Source: Niebla homalea (lineage: Eukaryota; Ascomycota; Lecanoromycetes; Lecanorales; Ramalinaceae). Taken from it: DNA of 64,000 nt. Position 1 is the first letter of the stretch. Every line of letters starts with the position of its first letter. The stretch spans positions 372,001-436,000 of the forward strand of contig JAHGAU010000037.1 of the NCBI GenBank assembly GCA_019925105.1, written 5' to 3'. The notes beneath the pieces are model-generated. The model saw nothing but the letters and a program-made list of their open reading frames with translations, did not search any database and was not told where the DNA came from. Shown here piece by piece: positions 13,808 through 25,713 of the stretch. A program made the translations under genes and the position numbers.

Positions 13808-13968
13808 TATTAGGGAATTAATGTATAGTTTAGCTATGAACGGAATCATAGCTATGAGGGTGTCTATGGTATAGATGGGTACATGAAGGTGAGTACGAAT
13901 GCCAAGGAGCTAGTACTTATGGGGCAAGTAGGCCGAGCCTGGGAGTAAGGCCACTTGGAACCATAACA
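13808..13968 (-). repeat. Solo LTR-1 with 5-bp target duplication
   Basis: A 161-bp LTR-1 copy that begins TATTAGGG (RIPed TGTCAGGG) and ends CCATAACA. It is flanked by identical CCCTT pentamers at 13,803-13,807 and 13,969-13,973. The clean 5-bp duplication is the hallmark of LTR retrotransposon integration. No internal region is present. Confidence 0.75.
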
Positions 13969-13973
13969 CCCTT

Positions 13974-14430
13974 TAAAAATCCTTTTATTTAAAAGATTAT
14001 TATATATCCTTATTATCGTTATTCCTATAATGATTATTAAATATTTCTTTATTCATTGATACGTATTCAACCGCTTTGTTATTAAAAGGAATTTAACGTT
14101 AATTACTTTTAATCTTAAGTAGAAATAATAATTTCTTTATTTAATCGTTTTATAATTGGTTTTTTAGCATCTTCTTTGAATTATATCAAATATAGTCCGT
14201 TTATCGTAATAATAAAAAAGTAATCTAATACTTTTAGCGATTTCTATTATCCGCTTTTTTGATTTTTTTCGTTTTTAAGGATATTATATAAAGTAATATA
14301 TCGTTAGTTTATAGTTTTTACGTTATTATAATTTATTCTATGAAGGGGTTTTTATATTTTGAACGTTTTAATTAATTAAAATAAATCCGTTTTAATTATA
14401 ATTTCTTTTTGATTCCCGTTATTAATCCGC
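13974..14430. other. AT-rich edge of the gene island
   Basis: AT-rich but less extreme sequence leading to an abrupt change to balanced composition near 14,430. No gene or repeat was recognised. Confidence 0.5.
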
Positions 14431-14489
14431 AGCCATATGGATCCAAACCTCCCGGCCATCATTCTTACTCTGCTCCCAGACCTCCCAGC

Positions 14490-16378
14490 TCACGTGCGCA
14501 CCTGCTCCACAGGCTTGACATCGGATGAGGCATCCAATTCCTCCTCCGACGTGCTATCGTTCTTGAGCTCCTTTTGCCGCTCGACCTCTTTGATGTTCTT
14601 AAAGCCCATTTCCCATGCAACAAGCATGACGCTGCCGAACACGGCAATGCCGAGATACATGGTCCGATCAATCGCCATGCCATAGGCCACGAGGACGGCG
14701 GCCAGTTGAGAGGGAGTCAGGCCCGCGGCGCGGATGTTGCGGGCACCAGCCTCGATGATGACCTCGGGGCTGGGGCCGATGAGCGCCGCTCGCTGCGACA
14801 GTTCTTTGCGCAGGCTGTTGTTGAAGATGGCGTTGGCGACGACGACCCAAACGGCGGCGCCCACGTTCTGGGCGAAGATGATGATCGCGATGGCCGTGGG
14901 GATCTGTTTCAGGGGGACGAGGCTTTGGACGGCGATGTATGCCTAAAATGTGTAGGGAGATGTCAGATTTGGAGCACGACCCGGCAATTAATTGGAAGCA
15001 ACTCACACCTGAATTTCCCACGCCGCCACCGATGCCGTAGAGGCATAAGTAGCCAAACCATTGCCCGAAGGTAGTTGTGGGGCTCAACATTGACATGAGT
15101 CCGTAGCTAACGGTTGCGATGGCACTACCCGCTAGGATCCAGGGTAGATAGTAGCCCGTCACTTGTATCAAGCCGCCGGTGACGAGGGTAAATATGACCA
15201 AGCCCAGTGTTACCGGAAGCAAATGCACGCCGCTCATCAGAGGCGAATCATTGTGAATGACCTGGAAGAAGATGGCCAGGTAAAAGTCGCCGATGAGAAT
15301 GCCGCCGAGGGCAAAGAATTGCGTCAGTGATGCTGCTCGGACGACCGGGCTCCTGAGGAAAGCGAACGGGATCATTGCGCCGTCCCCTTCTCGGTGTTCC
15401 CAGAATAAAAAGAGCGCAAAGACGGCAGCGGCTCCGCATAGCAGGCCAATGACGACCGAGCTGTCCCACGCATACTGGTTTCCGCCATACTCGAGGGCCA
15501 ACAAAAGCATAATCGCAGCCGGGCTAACAAGGGCAAATCCCACCAGGTCTAGCGACTTGACGGCGGTGCCGAGAACGTGGCGCCAGGGAGGCTTGACAGT
15601 TGCCTCTGGCACTTTATTGAAGACGAGGCAGAGGGCAACGACAGCACCGATGGGTAGGTTAATATAGAAGCACCATCTCCATGAGACGCCGGTTGTGAAA
15701 GCACCGCCGATGACGGGGCCGCACGCAAGACCGAGCTGGCCAATACCTATGTTGATTGCTTGGAACAACGGCCGCCGGTCTTTTGCGACGCAATTGGCGA
15801 TGGTGGTAAGACAGCCAGTAAACAGGCCGGAAGAACCAAGGCCGGCGATGGCGCGGCCGATGATGAACATGGGTGACGATTGTGCCGCACCGCATATGGC
15901 CGAACCCAGCTCAAAGACGAAGAAGAAGGCGAGAAAGGTCCACTGGGGCAGAGTTAGGCTCAGTCAAGCGAGCGGACTGGAGGGGCGGCAGTCGATATAC
16001 CTTGAGGGAGAAATAGGTGTAGACCTTACCACTCAGTGGCTGGAGGGCAGCGCTTGCCAGTTGATAGGCACCCGCGTACCAGCCGATGTCTATCAAGGCG
16101 TCGAATTCGGTAGTAATGGCGGGCGTTGCGGTGGAAATGATGGCCAGGTCGAGGAAAAGGAGATAGTATGCCATGGTGACGCCTGCCAGGATCGAGGCAA
16201 GCTTGAGGCCTGTAGGATAGTCGTAGTGGTACTCGCCATCGTTGGCGGGATCTTGACCTGACGCATTCTCATTCTTCACAACGCTCTCAATATCGTGTCC
16301 AGGAGGAGTATGGGAAGAGTCCGAGGTGGGGGAATCGACTACGGCCTCCATGGGGATCGCAGCCCGGTCTGGCTCCAT
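14490..16378 (-). CDS. 14-TM MFS drug/toxin efflux transporter (DHA2 type)
   Basis: A probable plasma-membrane proton antiporter exporting a small molecule. Three exons join in frame: 16378-16001, 15942-15007 and 14942-14490, giving about 588 residues, the usual length for fungal 14-TM exporters. The N-terminal cytoplasmic tail is about 55 residues. The antiporter motif D1 form LDLAIISTATP is at residues 76-86, a motif-A-like segment at about 112-126, the IIGRAIAGLG motif-B region at about 153-162, GLACGPVIGG (motif C) at 197-206 and WRWCFYINLPIG at 214-225. The tail after the last helix is Lys/Glu-rich and cytoplasmic. The start at 16,378 gives the full tail. It diverges from the PKS relic at 17,721, so it may once have exported that product. 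No stops or frameshifts are seen, though the gene ends about 60 bp from RIPed DNA. Substrate unknown. Confidence 0.9.
14943..15006 (-). other. Intron 2 of the MFS gene (64 bp)
   Basis: The donor GTGAGT is at 15,006-15,001 and the acceptor TTTTAG ends at 14,943. Splicing joins GNSG to AYIAVQSL in frame, restoring the last part of the transporter. Without splicing the frame reads into an unrelated sequence. A CTGAC-type branch site is visible. Confidence 0.85.
15943..16000 (-). other. Intron 1 of the MFS gene (58 bp)
   Basis: GT at 16,000-15,999 and CAG ending at 15,943. Removing it joins ...FSLK to WTFLAFFF without a phase change. A CTTGAC-like branch site lies about 25 nt before the acceptor. 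The length is typical of ascomycete introns. Confidence 0.85.
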
Positions 16379-17720
16379 CTTCGGGCGGGGGGGTTGGAAG
16401 AGAAAGATTGAGACAAGGCGGAAGAAAGGTTGAAGAGAGGAGGAGGAGGAGGGAAAAAGGTTGGGGGTGGTGTTATAGCCGTTGGTTAAGCGTTTGACAT
16501 TGAAAGGGTAGAAAAGATTGCCTTATCGGGTCTCCCGCTGTCCCGGTGATGGGCGCCATGGGAGCGATAAGGTACCTAGGTCCACAATTGCAGCTATCGC
16601 GATCTGTCGTATTCGTCTTGACGTACTCGTAGCTTATATCTTATATGCACCTCATTCCCCCATTCAGCCCGGGAGGGGGACTGTCGACCAATCAGAGAGG
16701 ATCGGATAGTTGTTGGGCCGACCGCCTCATAATTAGGGTTCCCCTTAGTAAGCCGCAGATTTGCATAACTTCCGCGATCGGGGCTACATGGAGATACGCG
16801 ATGACAACGTGTGATGAGCGGTGGATTCCGCCTTTTGCTTAATAATCACGGTGGCATAAGTAGGAGCCACTGCTCTTAGCTACCTTTTTCTTTTTCAATC
16901 AACCTACTCTACCCACTAGAACCGAGTTCCCTTGCTCAGTCATCTTCTACGTCTTGGCTTCACTGCACAACCAGGCCTACGTGCTCTGCTCTACATGCGA
17001 TGGAGCAGGCCTCAAGCGCATCTCAGCTCCCATCTTCATCCTTTATCCTGATGGCCCTTCACACCAAGGCGGGGCGGGCAGGACGGCCAGGGCGGGTTGC
17101 TACACCGGACTTTCGGACTTGGTGACCGCGGCAGGTCCGCCCACGCAGATACTCAGACACAGTATTCAGACCGGGTCGAGAGGCGTAGTCATACCTGAGA
17201 ATCGAAATTTCTAACTCCAAGAAGTCCTAAATCCAGCACCGTTGGTTACCTCGGCCAAGTCCCGCTAATCGTCCCGCTAATCGTCATCGCAGCGCCGATG
17301 CCACGCGCCATACGGTCCAACACGTGCAAGCAAGCACGACCCTGCTCTATCCATGTCCGCCAGATTGTCAGCGAGGCTGATAGCTATGTCCCATTACTTG
17401 GTAAAGGTTGGGCTGGATTGTGGATCTACATTACTACGGCAAGACTCTTTCTCTTTGTGGCTCTTGCATCCACCTGCCCGCGGCTTCAACAGTCTTTGCA
17501 GACTCTTATACGCCCCCTTTCGAGATCTCCTATCTGGAAACGCATTGGCACAGCTTGAGCACTATACCCCTTCGCTCGGCAACGCACCTGGCTTGCAAAG
17601 AAACGAGACAAGACACAATCAACAACGCGGCATTTCAACACGGGTTCAGCAAACACTGACACTTCATTTCTCTCTCTGTCTCGGTCTATCCTGATTTCAG
17701 CCTGCACGCCTAAAGCCATA
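16379..17720. promoter_or_regulatory. Divergent MFS/PKS intergenic region
   Basis: A 1,342-bp region between the start codons of the transporter and the PKS relic, so it should contain both promoters. Composition is balanced, not RIPed. It has a polypurine stretch at 16,384-16,470 (pyrimidine-rich when read towards the MFS gene), a CT-rich stretch at 17,660-17,692 just before the PKS start, and two tandem copies of a 12-mer (GTCCCGCTAATC) at 17,259-17,282. Short open frames here look non-coding. The frame at 17,298-17,558 weakly resembles the start of the SAT domain and is discussed as a finding. No confident factor-binding site was seen. Confidence 0.55.
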
Positions 17721-20700
17721 ATGACAGGCAATAAGCTACAGATCAAGCCCGACAATGACTCTCGCGAGTCCATAATCTTCCTCTTCGGACCCTATGTCGG
17801 TACCTTCACAAAGCAATCGATGGAGACGCTGATACGGCCAATATTTCAAAGCCCTCACCGAGACTGGATCCTAGATACTATATCCGGCTTACCACCTTAT
17901 TTGAATGGCTTTAATTCCATAAGGCTCGAGGTCGCCCGCGCGGTCCCGGGTTTCAGCTAGCTCGCTGACCTGGACTCGTGGCTTCGACATGGGGCAATAG
18001 ACATACCCTCCGAAGGCACCCTCCCCAGCATTATCGTCGGATCTTTGGTGTTGCTAATACAGCTCACGCAGTACTGGCGCTATCTTGAGCTCCTCCACCA
18101 AGGACAGCCACCGGCAGATTTGCAGGCTAGCGTGGTCGCAGCCTCAAAGAGCAACAGCAAATTCGAAACGCTGGGCTTCTGCTTTGGGCTGCTGGGAGCG
18201 CTGTCCGTCGCCAGCGCCAGCAACCGTCAGGACTTTCAGAAGTACGGGGCCACGGCGGTCCGGCTAGCCATGCTCATGGGCGCTCTGGTCGACGCGCGAG
18301 AGGTCTGGGACAAGACTTCGGGCAAAGGCGGTTCAATATCTTTCGGAATAGCATGGCTTGGTTCAAAAAGGCCGACGAAGTGAGGCGAACTATCGCCTCT
18401 CATTCTCCTGATGCCAATATCGTCGTTCTCTACGACGAGGCGCGAGCGACGGTGACGACATCCGAGTCCGCGGCTCCCCTTCTCGTGAAGCAGCTCCGCG
18501 CTGCTGGTGCCGTTGTAGCTGAGATTGGTATCAAGGGCCATATCCATAGCTCTGACGCCGATCGGAAGATCGACACCGATGCCCTTGTCCAATTTTGCAG
18601 CTCCATGCCTGATCTGCAGTACGCCGCCACTGCAAATCTCGCTTTGCCTACCTACGACAACCGCGGCAGGGGGGATCTCGTATCCTCTAAACACCAAGAG
18701 AGCATGACCGAGATGGTTCTACGTTCCATCCTGGTCAACCAGTGCGACTGGTACGGAACCTTTCCTGCTGTAGCCACCAAGGCAAAAAAGCCCTTTATCG
18801 TGACTTTTGGCATGGAGCGCTGTGTGCCACCGACTCTGACGCGGGGTCTGGACACTCGACAAGTGCACTTTGAAGATCTGGCATTGGAAAAGGAGACGGG
18901 AGTGGATATGGATATATAACAGCTCCCCGCTGGCGTGCTGAACACGCAGCCTGCACCCGTAGAAGCTGCAGCAGGATCTGAACATGATCTCTCTTCCAAT
19001 GTAGAGCAATAAAGACAGGGTTGCTGTCGTTGGTATGTCCGTCAAGACCGCCGGCGCCGATGACCTGGCCGAGTATACCGAAATGCTCAGAAGTGGACAG
19101 TCCCAGCGCGTGCCTATCACCAGGGACCGATTGATGCACGATATGTTATTCCGCGAAGCGCCAGATAGCGACCCCAAGCGCCAGTATAATGGGTGCTTCG
19201 TTCGCGACTCTGATGCTTTTGACCACGAGTTCTTTAAGCGCAGCCCGCGCGAGTCAACCGCTATGGACCCGCAGAGCCGTCTAGTGCTGGAGGCAGCCTA
19301 CTAGATGGTGGAGAAGTCAGGCTACTTTTCGGAGCTAGATCATGGACATAAACTTGGGCAAGGGACTGACAGCGACAGCACCAATCTGAACGGTAAGATG
19401 CATGTTAACGTGTATCTATGTTCCTGCGGCGTCGATTACGAGCACAACATTAGCTATCATGAACCAAATGCTTTCACACCGACTGGGGCGCTGAAGAGCT
19501 TCGTCACTGGAAGGGTATCGCACCACTTTGGCTGGACTGGTCCATGCATGACATTCGATACAGCATGCTCGTCATCAACGGTTGCTATACACACGGCGTG
19601 TCGGAATCACTTGTCCGGTGAATGCAGCGCGGCATTAGCGGGTGGATCGATCACCATCACGAACATGATGTGGTTTCAAAATCTCGCTGCTGGCAGCTTT
19701 GTGAGCCCAAGCGGACAATGCAAGCCGTTCGATGACAGCGCTGATGGATATTGTCGTACTGAAGGTCTGGGCTTTGTCTTTCTTCAGAAGTTGCCGGACG
19801 CAATCCGAGATGGCAACCCCGTTCTCGCTGTGCTTCCCAGCACAACCGTCTACCAGAACATGAACAGCACGCCGCTATTTGTGCCTAACGCTCCGTCGCT
19901 TTCACGACTATTCACGGACGTGTTACGCTCGGCCAAGGTCGCGGCGCGGGATATTTCCCTGGTCGAGGCACATGGTACAGGCACTCCGGTTGGAGATCCA
20001 GCCGAACACGAAAGTGTTCGCACTGCGCTTGGAGGCCCCGCCTCTGGCCGCGTAAAGAAGCTTCCCATCGGATCTGTGAAAGGCCATATGGGTTATACGG
20101 AAGGCGCATCCGGAGGTCATCATGATGATGCGGGGCGCCTTCATTACGCCTCAGGCCAGCTTCAATAAGATGAATCACGGCATCGACGTGCGGACTGATG
20201 ATATGATGGAAGTGGTCACCAAATTGCGGCCCTGGGAGGAGCATCACAAAATGGCTCTGATCAACAATCATGGCGCTTGCGGGTCTAATGCCAGCTTAAT
20301 TGTCGCGCAACCACCCAAGTCTCTGAGACTGAGCATGGCCGTCGAAGAGACTTCACAATATCCTTTCTGGATCCCAGGCCTCGACGCTCGGGCCATCTCT
20401 GCTTACGCTGCTAAGCTATCCTCTTATTGCCGTTCATTGCCTTAAGGATCCAGCACGCTAGCCGATATCTCCTACGTTCTGAACCGGCAATCCAATCGTG
20501 GGTTGGCGCAGAGCTTCATTTTCAGCTGTCGCTCGATGGCCGAGTTTCAGGAGGAGTCGGCCCAGGTGGCCTCTGCGCCGGAGAAGGACTCGGCTCAACG
20601 AGCAGGAGTCACACCGGCCAAGGCTAGCAGACCCGTCATCTTGTGCTTCGGTGGCCAGGTCTCGCTTTTCGTCGGGCTTGACCGTAAGCTATACGATAGC

Positions 20701-22719
20701 GTAACTATGCTTCGTCTGCACCTCGATGAATGCGACCGAATGATAACGTCTCTTGGTCTGGGACCCATCTACCCTGACATATTCTCGCAGCAGCCTATCC
20801 GAGATCCGATCAAGCTGCAGACCGTGCTATTTGCTATGCAGTACTTATGTGCCAAGACTTTGATGGACTGTGGGCTTGAGACCAAGGTCGTGGCCGTTAT
20901 AGGCCATAGCTTTGGGGAGATTACAGCGCTGTGCGTGGCTGGCTCTCTTAGCCTCCGGGACACGGTCCGACTCGTGGCAGCGAGGGCCAAGCTGGTGCGC
21001 GATTCCTGGGGAACCGATCCTGTAGCGATGGTCGCGGTAGAAGCCCATCTGGATCTAGTGGAGAGTCTTCTGCAGGAAGTCAGTCGGTCTGCCGGCCGGA
21101 ATAGCTCCGTCAATATCGTATGCTATAACGGACCGCGCAGCTTCACCCTTACTGGATCTACTGCCGCTGTTAACGCCCTACAGCAAACTATGGTTTCGCC
21201 TGCCAAGTTCTCAAGCACCAGAAACAAGCATCTCAGCGTGACCAATGCCTTTCATTCAGCCCTGGTCGAGAAGCTCGTTGCTGGCCTAGGGCAGGTTGGT
21301 AAAGGGTTTACTTTCCATAAGTTAGTCATCCCTGTGGAACGCGCAACTTAAGAGAGCAATGGACTGCTGGACGGGACGTTCGTTCCTCAACATATGCGTT
21401 ATCCGGTCTTCTTCAACCATGCTGTACAGCGTCTCGCTATACGACATCCGTAAGCTGTGTTCCTGAAGGCTGGTTCCAATTCCACCATCACTGTCATGGC
21501 AACCCGTACCCTTGCCCAGAGCAATGTCGCGACTCCAGAGTACTACTTCCAAGCCGTCTCGATTACCAATACCAAGGCATTTAACGGGCTGACAGACGCC
21601 ACTGTCGCGCTCTGGAAGCAGGGATTACGCATGGCGTTCTGGGCCCACCACCAGTAACAGATACTCCAGTATGCGTCTTTGCTTCTGCCGCCATACCAAT
21701 TTGACAAGTCACCCGCATCACGTCATTGGTTGCCACTGAAATCACCGGCTGAGAAGGTTTAAGAGTCTGCTGAGGCGCTTATGACAGAAAGAGGTAAGGT
21801 TTGGGGCGAGCAGCAGGCCGGAGCCCTCGAACCCAAGCCGCTCGCCCTGTGGGACTTTATCGGATACCAAGATAAGAAACAGAAAACAGCCCGTTTCCGC
21901 ATTAATACGCAGTCGGATAAATTTAAGGGTTTCATTCTCGGCTATATCATTGCGCAGACGGCACCTATTTACCCTGGGATAGTTCAATGCGACATAATCA
22001 TCGAAGCTTTATACAGTCTGCATCCGGACTGGAAGGCCAAAGGTATGCAACCGGTCGTTCGTAATCTGATCAACCACATGCCTATCTACTATCCCGCGCC
22101 TTTTACATTGAATTATCCGCGCTTGACAAAGAGATGATGCAGTGGAGCGGGCAAGTCTTCAGTCTCGAGAAGGACGCGGCGGTTGAAAGGCCTCAAATAC
22201 ATGCCAATACGCGCGTGTCCATACGTTCATCGACAGACCCGGCTTATGTGCAAGAGTTCGCGCAATTTGAGCGCCTCACCAGCCAGCCACACACGATGTC
22301 AAGAAATTCTGGATCTTAGCCTGGATGAGGACTGTGTCGAATCGCTGCAAGGACGTCAAGTGTACCACGCATTTAGTCCTGTTGTCGACTACAGTGATAT
22401 CTACCGAGGCGTTAGATACGTCGTCGGCCGTGGCGGTGAATATGCTGGGCGTGTGCAGCTAAACCGACAGCATCGACGAGCCGATACATGGCTCGACGTG
22501 CCATTATGCGACTCATTCAGCCAGGTCGGCGGCTTGTAAGTGAATGCTATGACCGATGTTCCATCGGGAGCAATATATATTGTTAATAGGTGCGAGCTGT
22601 CGATGCGCTCGCTTAAGTACGCCGTCGCGGGCCAGACCGACGTGTGGTATGTATAGGCTCGACATTTGCCCCAGGACGATAAAATGTTCGTGACGGACCT
22701 CTTTGTTTTACCGGTTTAA
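17721..22719 (+). pseudogene. Non-reducing polyketide synthase, truncated (SAT-KS-MAT-PT)
   Basis: A relic of an iterative type I NR-PKS that would have built an aromatic polyketide from malonyl-CoA. SAT runs from 17,721 to about 18,990, with the GFCFG active Cys at 18,180. KS spans about 19,011-20,120, with DTACSSS Cys at 19,566 and EAHGTGT His at 19,971, but the third catalytic His of the GHT motif is Tyr (20,094). MAT spans about 20,500-21,350 with GHSFGE Ser at 20,908 and His at 21,253. PT spans about 21,660-22,719; its catalytic His is Tyr (21,943), while Asp at 22,510 remains. Stops include 17,958, 18,917, 19,302, 20,443, 21,349, 21,451, 21,655, 21,760, 22,537 and 22,654. Nearly all fit Gln codons changed C-to-T at CpA. 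Frameshifts lie near 18,360, 19,000, 20,115, 22,135 and 22,290. ACP, TE and any methyltransferase are absent, because composition turns AT-rich at 22,720. Product unknown. Confidence 0.92.
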
Positions 22720-24057
22720 AAAAGTGGTTACTTTTATTACCGACGCGGTTAAAAAGAAGAAGCTATAAATATCAATATTAACTAACTTGGTTAATAACCA
22801 TTTTATAGAGAAAGCTTTTATATTATTATATACTTCGATTATTATATGGAAAAATTCAAACTTACCCTACCCTTATAAATATAAAAATTTTAATTACTTT
22901 TTTTTAATATTACTTTTATATATTCTTTTTATATAAAAAGAAAACGGTAAATAATTTTAGCAATAATATATACCGTATTATTTTATATATAGTTTACTTA
23001 ATAATAAAAGTGGGTCCGGATACTTAATTTAATATTGTTATGTTTATTATTAAACTAAGCTTATAATAAATTATTCTCCGTAAATTTTATTCATAACGGT
23101 TTTAAATTAACTTAAAAAAAAACGCCTTATTTTAAAGGACGATCTCCTTAAGTTTTTTATTATTTTTATCCTTTCTTAATTATTTACTCCCGATAAGTCG
23201 TATAAACCCATAAAAGAAAAACCACTTATTAAGTTATCGGAGTTTATTAAATTAGTCCCTACGCGGATCCTCCGTAAACGTTAAGTTAACCCTCCAGAAA
23301 CCCTATAAGAGGTTAGCCGGAAAAAGGGAAATTACCCAAGCCGGCCATACTATAAGAATTGTCTAAGGAAGTTAAGGGTCCCATTAATATCTATTAAATC
23401 GGAGCCGTTCTATTTAGGTTACTTATAGAAAATAAAAAGAATATCTTATTATATTTTTAACTTTAATAAAGAAGTTAATTAATTGGACTAAAAACCTTAA
23501 ACGATGATGAAATCATAAAGATATTCAACTGAATAAAATTGAAAAAATCCCTTCAAGTTATTAAAAGTAAGTTTTTAAAGAATATTCTAACTTCCTTAAC
23601 GTCTTTAATCGTATAATATTATAATACTATTATTTTTCCGCGATATCGATTTTTATATTAAATTTATTTATAACTTTAAAGATTTATTAGAGAACTAGAT
23701 ATACTTATTATCTTCATTTAAGCTTTAAATATATAGTGAATACTTTATTAAGAAGTTAAAGAAAAGTATTTATATTCATTTTATTTATACTTAAAAAGGA
23801 TAACAGTTTATAATTCTATATAAATTATAAAAGACTTAATACGTTAACGAAGAAGGATTAATAGTTATTATTATCAAAAAAAGTCTCTTATACGGATTAT
23901 TAATTATAAAAATGTAATTAATATCGATATTATTACGGTATTTAACTTACTATATATAATTCTGGATAATAAAACTTTAATAACGTTCGTTATTACTATA
24001 AGTATGGATATATATAAAATAATATTATTTGAATATTATAAGCATGCTAGCTTATAA
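22720..24057. other. RIPed flank downstream of the PKS relic
   Basis: AT-rich DNA that begins where PKS homology stops. It may contain the ruined ACP/TE-coding end of the PKS or an unrelated repeat. I could not recognise either. The stretch 23,200-23,420 is a little less AT-rich but has no usable frame. Confidence 0.45.
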
Positions 24058-24153
24058 GGGCTACTGGGTGGAGTATCTGGTGGATGGACCATAAGTGTTA
24101 CGGTGGTAAATTATGAGCGAGCTATTCGGGTCATCTATCCCGGTTTTTAAATT
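24058..24153. other. Short un-RIPed island
   Basis: About 95 bp of balanced sequence rich in intact TpG (for example GGGTGGAGTATCTGGTGGATGG) inside strongly RIPed DNA. No partner copy was seen in the window. It could be part of a short LTR or a young insertion. Not identified. Confidence 0.4.
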
Positions 24154-24302
24154 CGGTTTTTAATTATAAGGGATATGGTAACTTAACGATATTCATAAAA
24201 GGCCTTTTTAATTCATATTTATACTTTTATTCTTGATTATTATTCTTCTAATTAATATATACCCTTATAATCTTATTTTAAGTACGGCCTTTATTATAAA
24301 AA

Positions 24303-25713
24303 TAACTATTAACCCTTTTTATAGAAAGGAGATGGCGACGAACAAAGGGACCCCAGAGGTCCAAAACGATATATATACGTATAACTTAAGTAATAACGAG
24401 GTTATTACTTTAATTACGATAAATATAAGTAATATAATAATTAAGAACGAGGGAGCATATAGGTAAATAAATTGTATTAATAAAGGTAACGGGGAATCGT
24501 ATAAAGAACGTAATAATAACGTAATAAATAGTGTTTAAATTAAATAAAGGAATCATAATTAATAAAATATACGTAAAAAAACATATAAAACGTATAAAAG
24601 GTAATAAATAAAACAGGAATTAAGGAGATCGGGGCGGTAATAACGGCGGGGAGAAGAGGTAATAAATATACGTAAAGTAAATATAATATTAACGGTATTA
24701 AGGGTATATAAAATAAAGAAAAAACAATAAAAGTAATAAACTTATATATAAGTAAAGATAAACAATAAGAAAAATAATACGTTAAACGTATAAAGAAATT
24801 AAAAGAAAAGAGAAAGCGGTAAAAGCTTTAAACTAACTACTTACGACGGAATAAATAGTTATTATATTAAAAACTTAATTAATATTATAAGTAAAGCTAT
24901 AAAGAATAAGGGACTTTTATAAGAAAGTAAAGGTAAAATTAAAGGAGTTAAAGTATTTAAAAAAAAATTTTAAAGCAATAATAAAGATACCGGTAAAGGG
25001 TAAAAATAAAAACCAGAAAAGAAACGTATAAAGTAAAAAGGCGATAACGGAAGCCTTTTAGATAAGAAAAACTTGGGCGTTAAAGGCCGTAAAGAAAAGG
25101 TATATAAAAACCGAGAAGGAGACAATATAAGGTAAAAAGAAGGCAGCGGTATTAAAGAAAATAAAAACAGTAAAAATCCGTTTAATAACAAAAAAAAGAA
25201 AGGAATAACGTTATAAAAATAAATTTTTTATAACTTATAAAAGCGTTTAAAATAGTAAGAAAGTTATTAACAGAATAAATTATTATTATATATAAGTTAT
25301 AAAGCGGAAATATTCTTTTTAATATAGCGTTTTTAAAAGTAAAAGAAAGCTTAAAGGAATCAAAAATCTAAGTTAAAAAAAGCGAATTTAAAATAATGAA
25401 GAAATTGAAAAAATTATTTATTATCGCGGTAAGTAAAATATATTTAACGTACTTTAAAAGTTTAAAAAAAAGCCGATTTTAAAATATATATAAAAAAAAG
25501 AGAACACGGTTTTTTATTTTAAATTAAAAATCATTAATTATAAACTCCCCCCGGTAATAAAAAAGCTGGATGCCTTAAAATAAAGAAAAATATAATCTAT
25601 GGTCATGATAAGTATAACGTTAATAAGGATATAAAATAATATCCTGGATAAGGGGATTATTAAAGGAAAATCTTTTAAATCAACCCGGCCATAAAATAAA
25701 GCAGCGGATATTT
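24303..25713 (+). mobile_element. LINE L2, 5' segment (ORF1 part)
   Basis: The 5' part of a LINE of the L1 family, with its ORF1 ATG at 24,332 in the conserved start block. It is interrupted at 25,713, where the 13-bp duplication GCAGCGSATATTT (25,701-25,713 and 37,920-37,932, one mismatch) marks the insertion of L3. L2 resumes at 37,933. The pieces at 24,303-25,713, 37,933-38,514, 39,257-39,632 and 39,851-40,605, plus one deletion, add up to about 5.8 kb. The 5' limit is estimated from the 22-35-nt leaders of its relatives. Confidence 0.75.

Noticed and set aside
14574..15074. 166-codon plus-strand frame
   Set aside because: It lies antisense to exons 2-3 and intron 2 of the MFS gene. An antisense shadow of GC-rich codons.
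16954..17214. 86-codon frame between the two genes
   Set aside because: No recognisable domain, no intron or start context that helps, and it sits in the expected promoter/5' leader region.
18340..18370. An intron explaining the frame change in SAT
   Set aside because: The frames abut within about 10 bp and no GT-AG intron of realistic size fits. A 1-nt indel is simpler.
18236..19177. Minus-strand frames of 115-153 codons over the PKS
   Set aside because: Antisense shadows of SAT/KS coding sequence, with no protein-like motifs.
22720..23500. ACP/TE end of the PKS hidden in RIPed DNA
   Set aside because: I looked for an ACP Ser motif and a TE GxSxG motif in the plus frames and found none I could trust. 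It remains possible but unsupported.
24233..24466. 77-codon open frame ending in MATNKGT...
   Set aside because: Its C-terminal part is only the RIPed start of LINE L2 ORF1. The upstream codons are leader or flanking DNA.
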